From Streptomyces sp. NRRL F-5123 (GTDB lineage: Bacteria; Actinomycetota; Actinomycetes; Streptomycetales; Streptomycetaceae), in contig NZ_JOHY01000009.1 in assembly GCF_000721495.1 (NCBI RefSeq), forward strand, positions 62,001-126,000: 64,000 bases of DNA, in the 5' to 3' direction. The notes under the pieces were generated by a model, which did not search any database, had not been told where the DNA came from, and was given only the letters and a program-made list of their open reading frames with translations. Within the stretch, counting starts at the first letter, position 1, and every line of letters begins with the position of its first letter. The translations under genes were made by a program, and so were the position numbers. This document shows positions 1 through 8,610 of this stretch, piece by piece.

Positions 1-1
1 C

Positions 2-1777
2 GGACTCGTCCTGCGGGCCCGGGAGCTGGACGAGGTGGGCCACCCGGACGCGGAGGCGTGCTGGTCGCGGCTGGCCGCGCTCGTCGCCGAGCCCGGTTAC
101 GTCCACCCCGACGACCCGGCCGTGGGCCCGCTCGCCCGGCTGCGCGCGGACCTGCTGGACGAGGAGGGCTCCGAGGCGCGCGAGCGCAGCGACCTGGCCG
201 GGGCCGCCGCGCGGTACGCGGAGTCCGCCGACCTCTACACGGAGGCCGGGCTGCCCGGACACGCCGCCGTGGCCCGCGCCTGCGCGCTGCTCGCGGCGGC
301 GGAGGTGCCGGAGTCCGCGGAGGCCGAGGGCGCGGCCGGCGCCCCGTCCGACGGGGCCGGGGCCGAGGCGAAGGCCGCCGCGATGACCGCGGCCCACACC
401 GCGCTGACCCGCCTGCAGGCGGAGGCGGCCGGCCTGGCCCCGTACCAGGAGGCCCGGTTGCTGCGGCTGCGCTCGACCGCGCTGGGGATGCGTCTGGAGG
501 CGCAGCCGACGAAGGAGCACACCGCGGCGGCCTTCGCCGAGGTCGAGCTGCTGCACGGCTTCGCCACCGCGCACGACCTGCCCGGCCAGGTGTGCCGTGC
601 GCTGCTGCTGCGGGCCAGCACGCACGCGATCGGCGGCGACCTGGCCGCCGCGAAGGACGAGCTGGACGGGCTCATGACCCGGCTGCGGGCGGACGGGCCC
701 GACTGGCACCTGCCGCACGCGCTGGGCCTGCGCGGCCGTGTCCACCTGGGCCTGCAGGACGCGGACGCGGCGTACGCCGACCTGTCCGAGGCGCTGCGGG
801 AGGCCCGCAGGTGGCCCGCGTACACCGCCTACACCGGGACGCTGCACGGCGAGCTGGCACGCGCCTCGATGGGCCTGGGCCGCCACGACGAGGCCCTGCG
901 CCACCTGACGCGCTCGGCGGAGGTGGACATGCGGCACGGCAGCCGGGTGGACGCGTTCTGCACGTACAGCAACGCGGCCCGGCTCGGCCTGGACCTGGGG
1001 CGCGTCGAGGACTGCATCGCGCTGCTGGACTCGCTGCTGGCCGAACCCGACGTGGCCGCGCGGGAGCTGGACGACCGGCTGGTCGCGCAGCTGCGGCTGA
1101 CCCGCGCGCGGGCGCTGCGCGCCGGCGAGGACGGCAAGGCCGCGCTGGCCGAATTCCTGGAGCTGGCCGCGGAGTCGGCCTGCTGGGCGGACGACCCGGG
1201 CTCGCACGCGATGATCGCGGCGGAGACGGCCGTACTCCTCGCCGAGACCGGCGAGTTCGCCCGCGCCCGCGAGGCCGTCGACCAGGCGCTCGCCGCGCAC
1301 GCGTCGGCGCCGCGCTTCGAGCAGCTGAGCAGCTGCCTGCGGGAGGTCGCCCGGCTGCAGGCCCAGCAGCAGGGTCCGGAGGGCCTCGACGACGCCCGCG
1401 CCTTCCTCGCCGACGCGGCCCGGATCGCCGACGACGCCCGCGCGGAGGGCTACGTGGCCGAGGGCCGCCCGCTGCACGCCGCGCTGGCGTACGAGCACGG
1501 CCGCGTCAACGCCTACGCCGGGGAGTACGAGGAGTCGCTGACCGCCCTGGAGGAGACGCTGTTCCTGCTCGGCGCACCCGGCGAGGACGCGGCCCTGGCC
1601 GGGGAGTGGGCCGAGGCCGCCCGGCTCAAGGGCGTCGTGGAGGGCGCGTACCTCAAGCGTCCGGAGCAGGCCCTGCGTTCCCTCGACTCGGCGGTCGCCC
1701 GCCTGACGGACCTGGGCCACGAGGAGGCGGCCGCGCCGCTGAAGTCCCTGGCGTCGAGCCTGCGCGACGAGACCTGA
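2..1777 (+). CDS. TPR-like helical repeat protein, 5'-truncated by window edge
   Basis: The reading frame is open from base 2, so the true start lies upstream; a GTG at 35 is in frame but nothing marks it as the start. The visible ~590 residues are rich in Ala, Leu, Glu and Arg and form repeated helical pairs of about 34-40 residues, such as DLAGAAARYAESADLYTEAG near the start and QALRSLDSAVARLTDLGHEE near the end. That is the look of tetratricopeptide repeats, a protein-protein interaction scaffold. No catalytic or DNA-binding domain is visible in this part, and an N-terminal domain may lie outside the window. Function unknown. The gene ends just before a strong hairpin and is convergent with the next gene. 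Confidence 0.75.
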   Translation, partial: GLVLRARELDEVGHPDAEACWSRLAALVAEPGYVHPDDPAVGPLARLRADLLDEEGSEARERSDLAGAAARYAESADLYTEAGLPGHAAVARACALLAAAEVPESAEAEGAAGAPSDGAGAEAKAAAMTAAHTALTRLQAEAAGLAPYQEARLLRLRSTALGMRLEAQPTKEHTAAAFAEVELLHGFATAHDLPGQVCRALLLRASTHAIGGDLAAAKDELDGLMTRLRADGPDWHLPHALGLRGRVHLGLQDADAAYADLSEALREARRWPAYTAYTGTLHGELARASMGLGRHDEALRHLTRSAEVDMRHGSRVDAFCTYSNAARLGLDLGRVEDCIALLDSLLAEPDVAARELDDRLVAQLRLTRARALRAGEDGKAALAEFLELAAESACWADDPGSHAMIAAETAVLLAETGEFARAREAVDQALAAHASAPRFEQLSSCLREVARLQAQQQGPEGLDDARAFLADAARIADDARAEGYVAEGRPLHAALAYEHGRVNAYAGEYEESLTALEETLFLLGAPGEDAALAGEWAEAARLKGVVEGAYLKRPEQALRSLDSAVARLTDLGHEEAAAPLKSLASSLRDET

Positions 1778-1786
1778 GGCGGTCGT

Positions 1787-1820
1787 GCGGGTGCCGGGCG
1801 GTCCGCCGTCCGGCACCCGC
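1787..1820. terminator. Bidirectional hairpin terminator
   Basis: A perfect 11-bp inverted repeat (GCGGGTGCCGG / CCGGCACCCGC, 1787-1797 and 1810-1820) with a 12-nt loop sits between two convergent genes that stop at 1777 and 1824. There is no U-tract, which is usual for high-GC actinomycetes. Confidence 0.7.
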
Positions 1821-1823
1821 GGT

Positions 1824-2396
1824 TCACCCGTGCGCCAGGACGACGCCGAGGACGACGGCGACCGAGATGACCACGCCCAGGATCAGCCCGAGGACCTGCG
1901 GTGAGACCCGGTGCCGCAGCTTCGGCGGCGGCTGGAAGCGCTCGGCGGGGTCGGTGCTCGCCTCCCACCACTGCACGACACGCCGGAAGTCGCTGTGGAA
2001 GTCGGGGTTGGGGTAGACGGTGCTGCTCGCCGGGCCGGTGAGGGAGCGGTGCCGCCCGTCCACGAGGATCATCCGCACCGTGGACGCCGATCCGAGCCCG
2101 GCGTCCTGCTGCCACACGTACAGCCGGCGGATGTCGTGCCAGCGGTACGTACGCCCCTGACCGAGACCCCAGCCGACGGTTATACCGTCCGCCCCGACCG
2201 TGGTCACGGACCGCTTGGCCAGGCCGACACAGACGGCGACGAAGACCACCGTGCCGCCGAACAGCCAGCAGAACCACACGAATCCCAGCCGGAAGAGGGT
2301 GAAGGCCGCCTCGACGACCAGCCCCGCCGCCACGGCCGCGACACCGCCCCACGACACCCGGTACCGATCTTTCCCCCGGAAGCTCAGTTCGTTCAC
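1824..2396 (-). CDS. Small membrane protein with bacterial PH (bPH_6-like) domain
   Basis: This 190-aa protein has an N-terminal cytoplasmic tip (MNELSFRGKDRYRVSW), two closely spaced hydrophobic segments (about residues 17-58), a PH-like beta domain (about 60-125; VTTVGADGITVGWGLGQGRT is typical of bacterial PH domains) and a C-terminal hydrophobic segment (about 165-190). A protein of the same layout is encoded at 54573-55160; they share the motifs F.GKDRYR, TTVGA.GIT, the Y.HD/SWDEIR region and the W.AxTDPxxRFQP stretch, so they are paralogues. Function unknown; bacterial PH domains usually act at the membrane or in protein interactions. Confidence 0.75.
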   Translation of the reverse strand: MNELSFRGKDRYRVSWGGVAAVAAGLVVEAAFTLFRLGFVWFCWLFGGTVVFVAVCVGLAKRSVTTVGADGITVGWGLGQGRTYRWHDIRRLYVWQQDAGLGSASTVRMILVDGRHRSLTGPASSTVYPNPDFHSDFRRVVQWWEASTDPAERFQPPPKLRHRVSPQVLGLILGVVISVAVVLGVVLAHG

Positions 2397-2450
2397 AGCG
2401 GGGACACTACATCCGCCCGGTCGGGCCGCGCCGGGCCAGGTCAGAGCCCC

Positions 2451-3425
2451 TCAGAAGGAGTCGCCGTACCAGTGGACGGCACCGGGCGCGGTGACCGTCG
2501 CCGTCACCTCGGCCGCGGAGGCGAGCAGCGGGCGGGCCATGCCGTACGCGGTGGTGCCCGCCGTGACGCCGTCGAGCAGCCGCGGCAGCGCGGCCACGAC
2601 CGCGGGCTCCGCGGGCAGCCGGGCGGTCGCGGTGGTCGCGCCCGCCGCGCGGGCGCGGCCCGCGGCGGCGGACAGCAGGGCCCGCGCGGTCTCGGGCTCA
2701 CGGCCGCGGGCGAGGGCGATCTCCTCGACCGCGGCTTCCGCGGGGCCTGTCGGGCGCACCACGACGAACCCCAGCGGGGCGCCCTCCCCGCCCTCCCCGC
2801 CGTCTCCGGCCTCCTCCGCGAGCAGGATCGCGGCCGGCGCGCCGTACCAGACCGGGATCCGCCGCCGCCAGTCCTCCGGGCTGCGGACGGTGGTGAGCGG
2901 CCGGGCGGCGTCGTAGGCGTCGCGCAGCGCCCGAAGTGCCGGTACGTCGGCCTGGCCGGCGCGCCGCACGGCCACTGCGCCGGCGCCGTCGCCGCGGGGA
3001 GCGGGAGCGGCGAGCGGCCCGGACAGGACCGGGGCGGTGAAGGGCTGCCAGCCCGCCCCGCGGTAGACGTCGGGGGTGCCGGTGAACAGCAGCGACCAGG
3101 CGCACGCGTCGGCCGTCATCGCCTCGGTCGCCGCGGCGAGCAGGCGGCGTACGTGGCCGCGGCCGCGCGCGTCGGGGTGGGTCGCGACGCTGCCGAGGCA
3201 GCCGACACGCTGCGGGCCGCCGGTGGCCGAGCGGATCGGGCGCGGCTGGTAGTGGAGCACGGACACCGGACGCCCGCCGTCCTCGGCGACGAAGGTGCGG
3301 GCGTGCCGGCCCGGGTCCCGGCCCCACAGCAGCGCGACCGTGCCGGCGCTGTCGGGGAAGGCCGCCGCCCACAGGGCGTGCAGGGCCCGTTCGTCCGCCG
3401 GGGTGGCGGTGCGGTAGCGCGGCAT
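2451..3425 (-). CDS. GNAT family N-acetyltransferase (tandem-domain, Eis-like layout)
   Basis: The 324-aa protein starts with a typical GNAT N-terminus (YRTATPADERALHALW) and has the acetyl-CoA-binding motif A around residues 75-95 (GSVATHPDARGRGHVRRLLA, with the R/Q-x-x-G-x-G/A loop). The second half (about 145-300) looks like a degenerate second GNAT fold, as in Eis-type acetyltransferases. The acceptor substrate cannot be predicted. It is transcribed alone, 58 bp beyond the stop of the beta-helix gene that lies upstream in the same direction. Confidence 0.8.
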   Translation of the reverse strand: MPRYRTATPADERALHALWAAAFPDSAGTVALLWGRDPGRHARTFVAEDGGRPVSVLHYQPRPIRSATGGPQRVGCLGSVATHPDARGRGHVRRLLAAATEAMTADACAWSLLFTGTPDVYRGAGWQPFTAPVLSGPLAAPAPRGDGAGAVAVRRAGQADVPALRALRDAYDAARPLTTVRSPEDWRRRIPVWYGAPAAILLAEEAGDGGEGGEGAPLGFVVVRPTGPAEAAVEEIALARGREPETARALLSAAAGRARAAGATTATARLPAEPAVVAALPRLLDGVTAGTTAYGMARPLLASAAEVTATVTAPGAVHWYGDSF

Positions 3426-3483
3426 GCGGCGGCCTTCCCTCTTCTTCTCCGCGGAATGTGCTGGTCACGGCTGAACGCCCGGC

Positions 3484-5718
3484 TCAGAGCACCAGGTTGC
3501 CGGTGGTGGCGCTGACCCGCGCGCCGTCGGGCGGCAGCCCCTCCCGGGTGACGTCCTCCTCCGTGCAGGAGGTGTGCAGCAGGGAGGACGCGCCGGTGAA
3601 GGCCGCGGCGGCGAGGGCCAGCCGGCCGCCCGTGAGTCGGGCGCCGACCGCCGAGTAGCGGTTGGTGCCGTCCGTGACGCGGACGTGCGCGGTGCCGTCG
3701 CCGGCTGCGGTGCTGCGCAGGGCGCCGAGGTCCCAGGTGACCGTGGCGGTGGTGCCGGCGGCCCGGGAGAGCAGCGCGCCCGCGGAGTTGGTGCCGGTCA
3801 AGGCGGCGTCGCCGCCGACCGCGAGCCGCTGGTCGCGTACCGCGCTCAGCGCGATGCCGGTGTTCGTGAGGCTGCCGCCGTCGACCACGACCTCCGCGGC
3901 GCCGACCGAGACCGGGGCGGCCCCGGGGTCGCCGACGAGCGTGCAGCCGGTGAAGCGGACCGGTCCGCTGCCGCGCAGCACCGCGCCGTCCAGGCCGGTG
4001 AAGATCGTGCGCACGAAGTGCACGGGCGCGGTGACCGGGGTCTGCACGAGCACCTGCCCGGCGGGCAGGTCGAAGGCGCAGTCGGTGACGGTCGTCGGCC
4101 GGTCCGAGCGCGCGGACCGCTGCGCGACGGCGAACAGCGAGGCGGTGCAGCCGCGCAGCTGGGCGCCGTCGGCGTTGACCACCAGCGTCCCGGACGGGTC
4201 GAAGGTGGGCCGCGGGACGACGTGCACGTTCTCCAGCGTGAGGTCGGTGATGAGGGTGTTGGCCGTGAACCACGAGCAGACGTGGTTGCGCACGGTGATG
4301 CGCTTGGCCGCGTTCCCCCACTGGGCACCGGAGTTGGCGATGTCCATGAGGCCGGAGTTGCCGTCGAAGAGCAGGTCGTGCTCGTACTGGCCGTGCGTGG
4401 TGAAGGGGTTGCCGCCCTCGTCGTCCCCGTCGCCGTGGCAGTTGACGACCTGGCAGTAGGCGGACGCCGTCAGGTCGTTGAGGTGCCGGACGTTGCTGCT
4501 GGTGCAGTCGGCGACGTGGCCGTAGAGGCAGTAGATCTGCTGGGTGAGGTAGCCGGCGCCGCCGTACATGACCGTGGGCGGGTTCTTCAGGCCGCAGCCG
4601 GTCGTGCGGTAGCGGGTGCACCAGCGGCGCATGATCACCGGCCAGAAGGTGCCGGTGGCCTGGATGCCGGAGACGTGGCAGTCGACGGCGTACTCGTACG
4701 CCACCGGGTGCGAGCCGGTGTACTCGTCGTCGACGGCGCCGGTGTCCTGGCCCGCGCCGAGGAAGACCAGGTTGTGCACCTCGGCGCCGACGACGGGCTC
4801 GACCCGGCGCCAGGTGACGGTGCGGCCCGCGGCGAGCGGCCAGCCGTTGAGGTAGCCGACGCGTATGTGCGTGCCGTCGACGATCTCGGTGACCTCGACC
4901 ATCTTCTGCAGCTCGCGCTCGTCGCTGCCGCCGCCGGCGACCTCGTCGCTCTGCACCGCCCACCACTGGCCGACCCGGAAGGCCCCGGAGTCGGGCACCG
5001 GGAAGGCGTCGGTGCGCTCGATGACCTCGGCGGGCAGCTCGTGGCTCACGGTGTCGGAGGTGACGGTGCCCTGGAAGAACAGGACCGCGCCGAACGGGTT
5101 GTCGTGGGTGTTGCGCTCGATGCCGCCGGTGTGGACCGTGTGCCCGCCGAAGTCCAGGACCAGGTGCGAGCGGTGGTAGGTGTGGCGGCGCCGGAGGAGC
5201 AGGTCGGTGTGGGCCTCGACGCGGTGCACGGACGGGTCGTTCACCATCGCGTCGAGCGCGTCGTCGGCGGGGGCGGAGGCGTCGAAGTGGCCGAAGCCGC
5301 GGAAGTCCAGGACACCGTCGTGCACCCGCAGCCAGCGCCCGCGCGCGGGGCGGTCGGCGGGCCGCAGCACGGTGCCGCCGTTGGCCGCGGCCGCCGATCC
5401 GGCGTCCCAGCGGGCGAGCAGACCGCCGCCGTCGCCGGGGGCGCGGTAGCCGGCGACGACGGCGAGGGTGCCGTCGCGCAGCGGCCCGGCGGGGAGCGCC
5501 AGCAGGGCCGCGACGGTGGGGAGGGCGAGCGGCGCCGAAGTGCCCTTGCCGCCCTGGTCGTTGCCGCCCCGGTCGGTGCTGTCGGCGGCCGCCGGGGTCG
5601 CGGTGAGGGTGCCGCCGGCGAGGACGGCGGCGCTCAGGCCGCCGGCCCGCAGCAGGTGCCTGCGGCTGGTGGGGCCCGCCGCGGCGGGTGGTCCGGTGAA
5701 GCCGTCCGATGACGTCAT
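3484..5718 (-). CDS. Tat-secreted right-handed beta-helix enzyme (copy 1; polysaccharide lyase or hydrolase-like)
   Basis: I place the start at the ATG at 5718, which overlaps the stop of the upstream SDR gene as ATGA, giving 744 aa. Residues 18-30 carry a twin-arginine signal (SRRHLLRAGG) followed by a hydrophobic stretch and an Ala-rich cleavage region. The mature part reads as repeated short beta-strands of a parallel beta-helix, the fold of pectate-lyase-like enzymes and phage tailspikes. A conserved central block contains HxDGDDEG and THGQYEHDL followed by GNSGLM, probably the active-site face. It is closely similar along its whole length to the protein at 11250-13490. The resemblance to phage pre-neck-appendage-like beta-helices is from memory. 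Last gene of a five-gene coupled operon; substrate unknown but probably an extracellular acidic glycan. Confidence 0.75.
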   Translation of the reverse strand: MTSSDGFTGPPAAAGPTSRRHLLRAGGLSAAVLAGGTLTATPAAADSTDRGGNDQGGKGTSAPLALPTVAALLALPAGPLRDGTLAVVAGYRAPGDGGGLLARWDAGSAAAANGGTVLRPADRPARGRWLRVHDGVLDFRGFGHFDASAPADDALDAMVNDPSVHRVEAHTDLLLRRRHTYHRSHLVLDFGGHTVHTGGIERNTHDNPFGAVLFFQGTVTSDTVSHELPAEVIERTDAFPVPDSGAFRVGQWWAVQSDEVAGGGSDERELQKMVEVTEIVDGTHIRVGYLNGWPLAAGRTVTWRRVEPVVGAEVHNLVFLGAGQDTGAVDDEYTGSHPVAYEYAVDCHVSGIQATGTFWPVIMRRWCTRYRTTGCGLKNPPTVMYGGAGYLTQQIYCLYGHVADCTSSNVRHLNDLTASAYCQVVNCHGDGDDEGGNPFTTHGQYEHDLLFDGNSGLMDIANSGAQWGNAAKRITVRNHVCSWFTANTLITDLTLENVHVVPRPTFDPSGTLVVNADGAQLRGCTASLFAVAQRSARSDRPTTVTDCAFDLPAGQVLVQTPVTAPVHFVRTIFTGLDGAVLRGSGPVRFTGCTLVGDPGAAPVSVGAAEVVVDGGSLTNTGIALSAVRDQRLAVGGDAALTGTNSAGALLSRAAGTTATVTWDLGALRSTAAGDGTAHVRVTDGTNRYSAVGARLTGGRLALAAAAFTGASSLLHTSCTEEDVTREGLPPDGARVSATTGNLVL

Positions 5719-6581
5719 GGTGTGGTGCCGTCCTTCGTCGGAGGCCGCAGCGAGCTGCGGTAAGGGGGCATGAAGGCCGTGCGGGGCATCTGGTCGGCGA
5801 GCACTCCGCCGTCCACCACGATCCGGCTCCCCGTCAGATAGGCGCCCTCGTCGCTCGCGAGCAGCAGCAGCGCGCCGGTGCACTCCTCGGGGGTGGCGTA
5901 GCGGCCGAGCGGGATGCGCGCCCGGTAGGCGGCCTCGAACGCCGCGCGGTCGAAGGGGAATTCGCCGTCTATGGGGGTCTCGACCATGCCGGGCGCGAGG
6001 CTGTTGACGGTGATGCGGTGCGGGGCGAGTTCGATCGCGAGGGTCTGGGTGAGCAGGTCCACGGCGGCCTTGGAGGCGTTGTAGTGGGCCAGCCCCGCCT
6101 CCGCGACCAGGGCGTTCTTGGAGGTGACGGACACGATCCGGCCGGGCACGCCGTCGGCGATCATGTGCTCGGCGACGCGCTGGGTGAGGAAGAACACCGC
6201 GTCGAGGTTGACCCGCATGACGCGGTGCCAGCTCTCGGGCGTGATCTCGTTGAAGCGTTCCAGGGCCGCGGTCCCCGCGTTGTTGACGAGGATGTGCAGC
6301 GGCCCGGCCGCGGCCCGCACCCGGTCGGCGAAGGCGTGCAGCGCCGCGGTGTCGGCGAGGTCCTGCTCGGCGGTGTGCGCGGTGCGGCCGAGGCCGCGTA
6401 CCAGCTCCGCGGTCTCCCCCAGCCCGGCCGCGCCCGGCAGGTCGGTGAGCACCAGGTCGGCGCCGGCCTGCGCGAGCGCGACCGCGAAGGCCCGGCCGAG
6501 CCCGCCGGCGGCGCCGGTGACCAGCGCGGTGCGGCCGGCGAGGTCGAACCGGCCGCGTCCGGCCGCCGGTCGGGGGCTCAT
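5715..6581 (-). CDS. SDR family NAD(P)-dependent oxidoreductase
   Basis: This 288-aa classical short-chain dehydrogenase has the cofactor motif TGAAGGLG (22-29), NNAG (100-103), a catalytic Ser near 151-154 and YxxxK (Tyr167, Lys171), followed by the PG motif of the substrate loop. The ATG at 6581 overlaps the stop of the amidohydrolase gene (ATGA), so translation is coupled. In sugar-acid operons such enzymes commonly oxidise or reduce a hydroxyl of the sugar (acid); the exact step is inference. A much longer frame extends upstream but it lies inside the amidohydrolase gene. Confidence 0.85.
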   Translation of the reverse strand: MSPRPAAGRGRFDLAGRTALVTGAAGGLGRAFAVALAQAGADLVLTDLPGAAGLGETAELVRGLGRTAHTAEQDLADTAALHAFADRVRAAAGPLHILVNNAGTAALERFNEITPESWHRVMRVNLDAVFFLTQRVAEHMIADGVPGRIVSVTSKNALVAEAGLAHYNASKAAVDLLTQTLAIELAPHRITVNSLAPGMVETPIDGEFPFDRAAFEAAYRARIPLGRYATPEECTGALLLLASDEGAYLTGSRIVVDGGVLADQMPRTAFMPPYRSSLRPPTKDGTTP

Positions 6582-7426
6582 CCCTGCTCCAGTCCGAGGA
6601 GTTCCAGCGACGGGCGGTGGATCAGCGCCTCCACGGCGTCCTGGTCCAGCGGGTCCAGGCCGGGAATGCCGGGGATGCGGGCGATCCGGCGCAGGCCCTC
6701 GACCGAGTCGTCGACGGTCGTGAAGGGGTAGTCGCTGCCGAACAGCAGCTTGTCCCACACGCCGTAGTCCTGCACCAGGCGCAGGCTGTGCCACAGCTGG
6801 AAGGGCCGGTAGTGCAGCGCGCTGATGTCGGCGTAGACGTGCCGGTGCTTGCGGATGACGGCGATGCACTCGCCCTCGAAGGGGTGGCTGAGGTGCGCGA
6901 GCACCATCCGCAGCTCGGGGTGGCGCATGGCCACCCGGTCCAGGTGCCGGGGCATGGCGTATTCCAGCGGCGCCTGGGAGACGAAGGTGGTGCCGGTGTG
7001 CACCAGCAACGGCAGGCCGTGCCGCTCGGCGTAGGCGTACAGCTCGTCGTAGGCCTCGTCGGCGGGCGCGAACCCGGCGTACATCGGCATGAGTTTGATG
7101 CCGCGCAGGCCCAGTTCCCGGTGCCCGTACCGCATCTCGTCCTGCCAGCCGGGCTGCGTCGGGTCGAGCGAGAGGTAGCCGATGAGCCGGTCGGGGTGCT
7201 GCGCCACGTAGGCAGCCACGGCCGCGTCGTCGACCCACAGCCCGCTGCGGCGCGCCTTGCCGCCGACGACGACCGTGCGGGTGCCCTCGGGGGCGGTGGC
7301 CGCGTAGTCCTCGTAGCGCACCGTGAGGTCGACCTCGCCGGCGTGGGCGCGGGCGGACTCGGCGCGGAAGGTCGCGTCGAAGTCGTGGCTGTGCCGGAAG
7401 AGATGGGAGTGCACGTCGGTGATCAT
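6578..7426 (-). CDS. Amidohydrolase 2 family (COG2159) metal-dependent hydrolase or lactonase
   Basis: The 282-aa TIM-barrel protein starts ITDVHSH, supplying the HxH metal ligands at residues 6 and 8. Later it has VHTGTT (third metal His), AHLSHPFEG and the terminal LFGSDYPF Asp motif typical of COG2159 enzymes. Relatives include lactonases, 2-pyrone-4,6-dicarboxylate hydrolase and decarboxylases. Between a dehydratase and an SDR, opening a sugar-acid lactone is a reasonable inference. Start and stop both overlap neighbouring genes by 4 bp, so this is part of the coupled operon. Confidence 0.85.
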   Translation of the reverse strand: MITDVHSHLFRHSHDFDATFRAESARAHAGEVDLTVRYEDYAATAPEGTRTVVVGGKARRSGLWVDDAAVAAYVAQHPDRLIGYLSLDPTQPGWQDEMRYGHRELGLRGIKLMPMYAGFAPADEAYDELYAYAERHGLPLLVHTGTTFVSQAPLEYAMPRHLDRVAMRHPELRMVLAHLSHPFEGECIAVIRKHRHVYADISALHYRPFQLWHSLRLVQDYGVWDKLLFGSDYPFTTVDDSVEGLRRIARIPGIPGLDPLDQDAVEALIHRPSLELLGLEQG

Positions 7427-8610
7427 GTGCGGTTCCTCTTCTCCCAGCCGTCCGCGAACATGTTCCAGAAGCGGTGGCTCGGCGGGTGCTCCTCGAAGAC
7501 CTCGTCCGCCAGCTCGACTCCCAGCCCAGGCGCGGTCGGCAGCGGCACGTACCCGTCCTCGACGGGCAGCACGCCGCGCAGCGCCTCGAAGACGTACGGC
7601 TCCAGCAGCGCGTCGAAGGTCTCCAGGATCTTCAGGTTGGTCAGGCCGAACGCGGCGTGCGCCGAAGCGGTGGTGCACAGCGGCGAGTTGGAGTTGTGCG
7701 GGGCGACGAGCATGCCGTGCGCGTCGGCCTGCGCGGCGATCTTCCGCAGCTCGGTGAAGCCGCCGGCCATGGACAGGTCCGGCTGCACGATGTCCACCGC
7801 CTCGGTGGCGAAGAGCTGCTTGTACTCGTAGCGGTTGTGGAAGTGCTCGCCGCCGGAGATCGGGAAGGGCGCGATGCGGCGCAACTCGGCGTAGCGCTCG
7901 ATGTGCGTCCAGGGCATCGGCTCCTCGAACCAGCCGATGTCGTACGGCGCCAGCTCGTGCACCAGGCGCCGCGCGGTCGCGGTGCCGAAGCGGGCGTGGC
8001 CCTCGACGAAGAGGTCGACGTCCGGCCCGACGGCCTCGCGCACCGCCTCGACGAGCGCGAGCGAGCGCCGCAGCTCGGGGCGCTCCAGCTCGTGCAGGCC
8101 GGCGCCGAACGGGTCGAACTTCAGCGCGGAGAAGCCCCGTCCGACGGCCTCCTCGGCCTTCGCGGCGAACTCCTCCGGGACGCGCTCGCCGGTGTACCAG
8201 CCGTTGGCGTAGACCCGGACCCGGTCGCGGACGGCGCCGCCGGTCAGCCGGTAGACGGGCACGCCGAGCGCCTTGCCCATGATGTCGTGGAGGGCCTGGT
8301 CCACGCCGGAGACGACGACGCCGCCGATGTCGCCGCCGCGCAGGAAGTCGCCCTGGTACATCCGCAGCCAGATCTCCTCGACGTCGAACGGGTCGGCGCC
8401 GAGCAGGTGGCGGTGGGCCATGGCCTCGGCCAGCCGGCACGTCTCGTCCACCCGGTAGGGGTGGGTGATCTCGCCGATACCGCTCAGGCCCTCGTCGGTG
8501 TGGATCCGGACGTAGCCGAAGTCGCGCCAGGCGGTGCCCAGTTGCAGCGTCTCCACGCGACTGATGCGGCCCGCGGGGCCGGCCGGGCGGGTGGTGTTGA
8601 CCGTCAGCAT
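7423..8610 (-). CDS. Enolase-superfamily (mandelate racemase/MLE) sugar-acid dehydratase
   Basis: The 395-aa protein shows the two-domain enolase-superfamily layout. In the barrel domain Lys164 (LKFDPFG), the metal-ligand acids Glu203 (FVEGHARF), Glu229 (WFEEP) and Glu255 (SGGEHF), and the Asp278/His305 dyad (VQPDLSMAGG, APHNSNSP) are all visible. This arrangement fits acid-sugar dehydratases that turn an aldonate or similar acid into a 2-keto-3-deoxy acid. The exact sugar cannot be assigned: the third-position KxD motif differs from DgoD-type galactonate dehydratase as I recall it. Its ATG overlaps the aminotransferase stop (TGATG). Confidence 0.85.
   Translation of the reverse strand: MLTVNTTRPAGPAGRISRVETLQLGTAWRDFGYVRIHTDEGLSGIGEITHPYRVDETCRLAEAMAHRHLLGADPFDVEEIWLRMYQGDFLRGGDIGGVVVSGVDQALHDIMGKALGVPVYRLTGGAVRDRVRVYANGWYTGERVPEEFAAKAEEAVGRGFSALKFDPFGAGLHELERPELRRSLALVEAVREAVGPDVDLFVEGHARFGTATARRLVHELAPYDIGWFEEPMPWTHIERYAELRRIAPFPISGGEHFHNRYEYKQLFATEAVDIVQPDLSMAGGFTELRKIAAQADAHGMLVAPHNSNSPLCTTASAHAAFGLTNLKILETFDALLEPYVFEALRGVLPVEDGYVPLPTAPGLGVELADEVFEEHPPSHRFWNMFADGWEKRNRT

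Noticed and set aside
5719..5883. Upstream extension of beta-helix copy 1 by 55 codons
   Set aside because: The extension lies inside the SDR gene in another frame; the ATG at 5718 gives a Tat signal and a coupling overlap.
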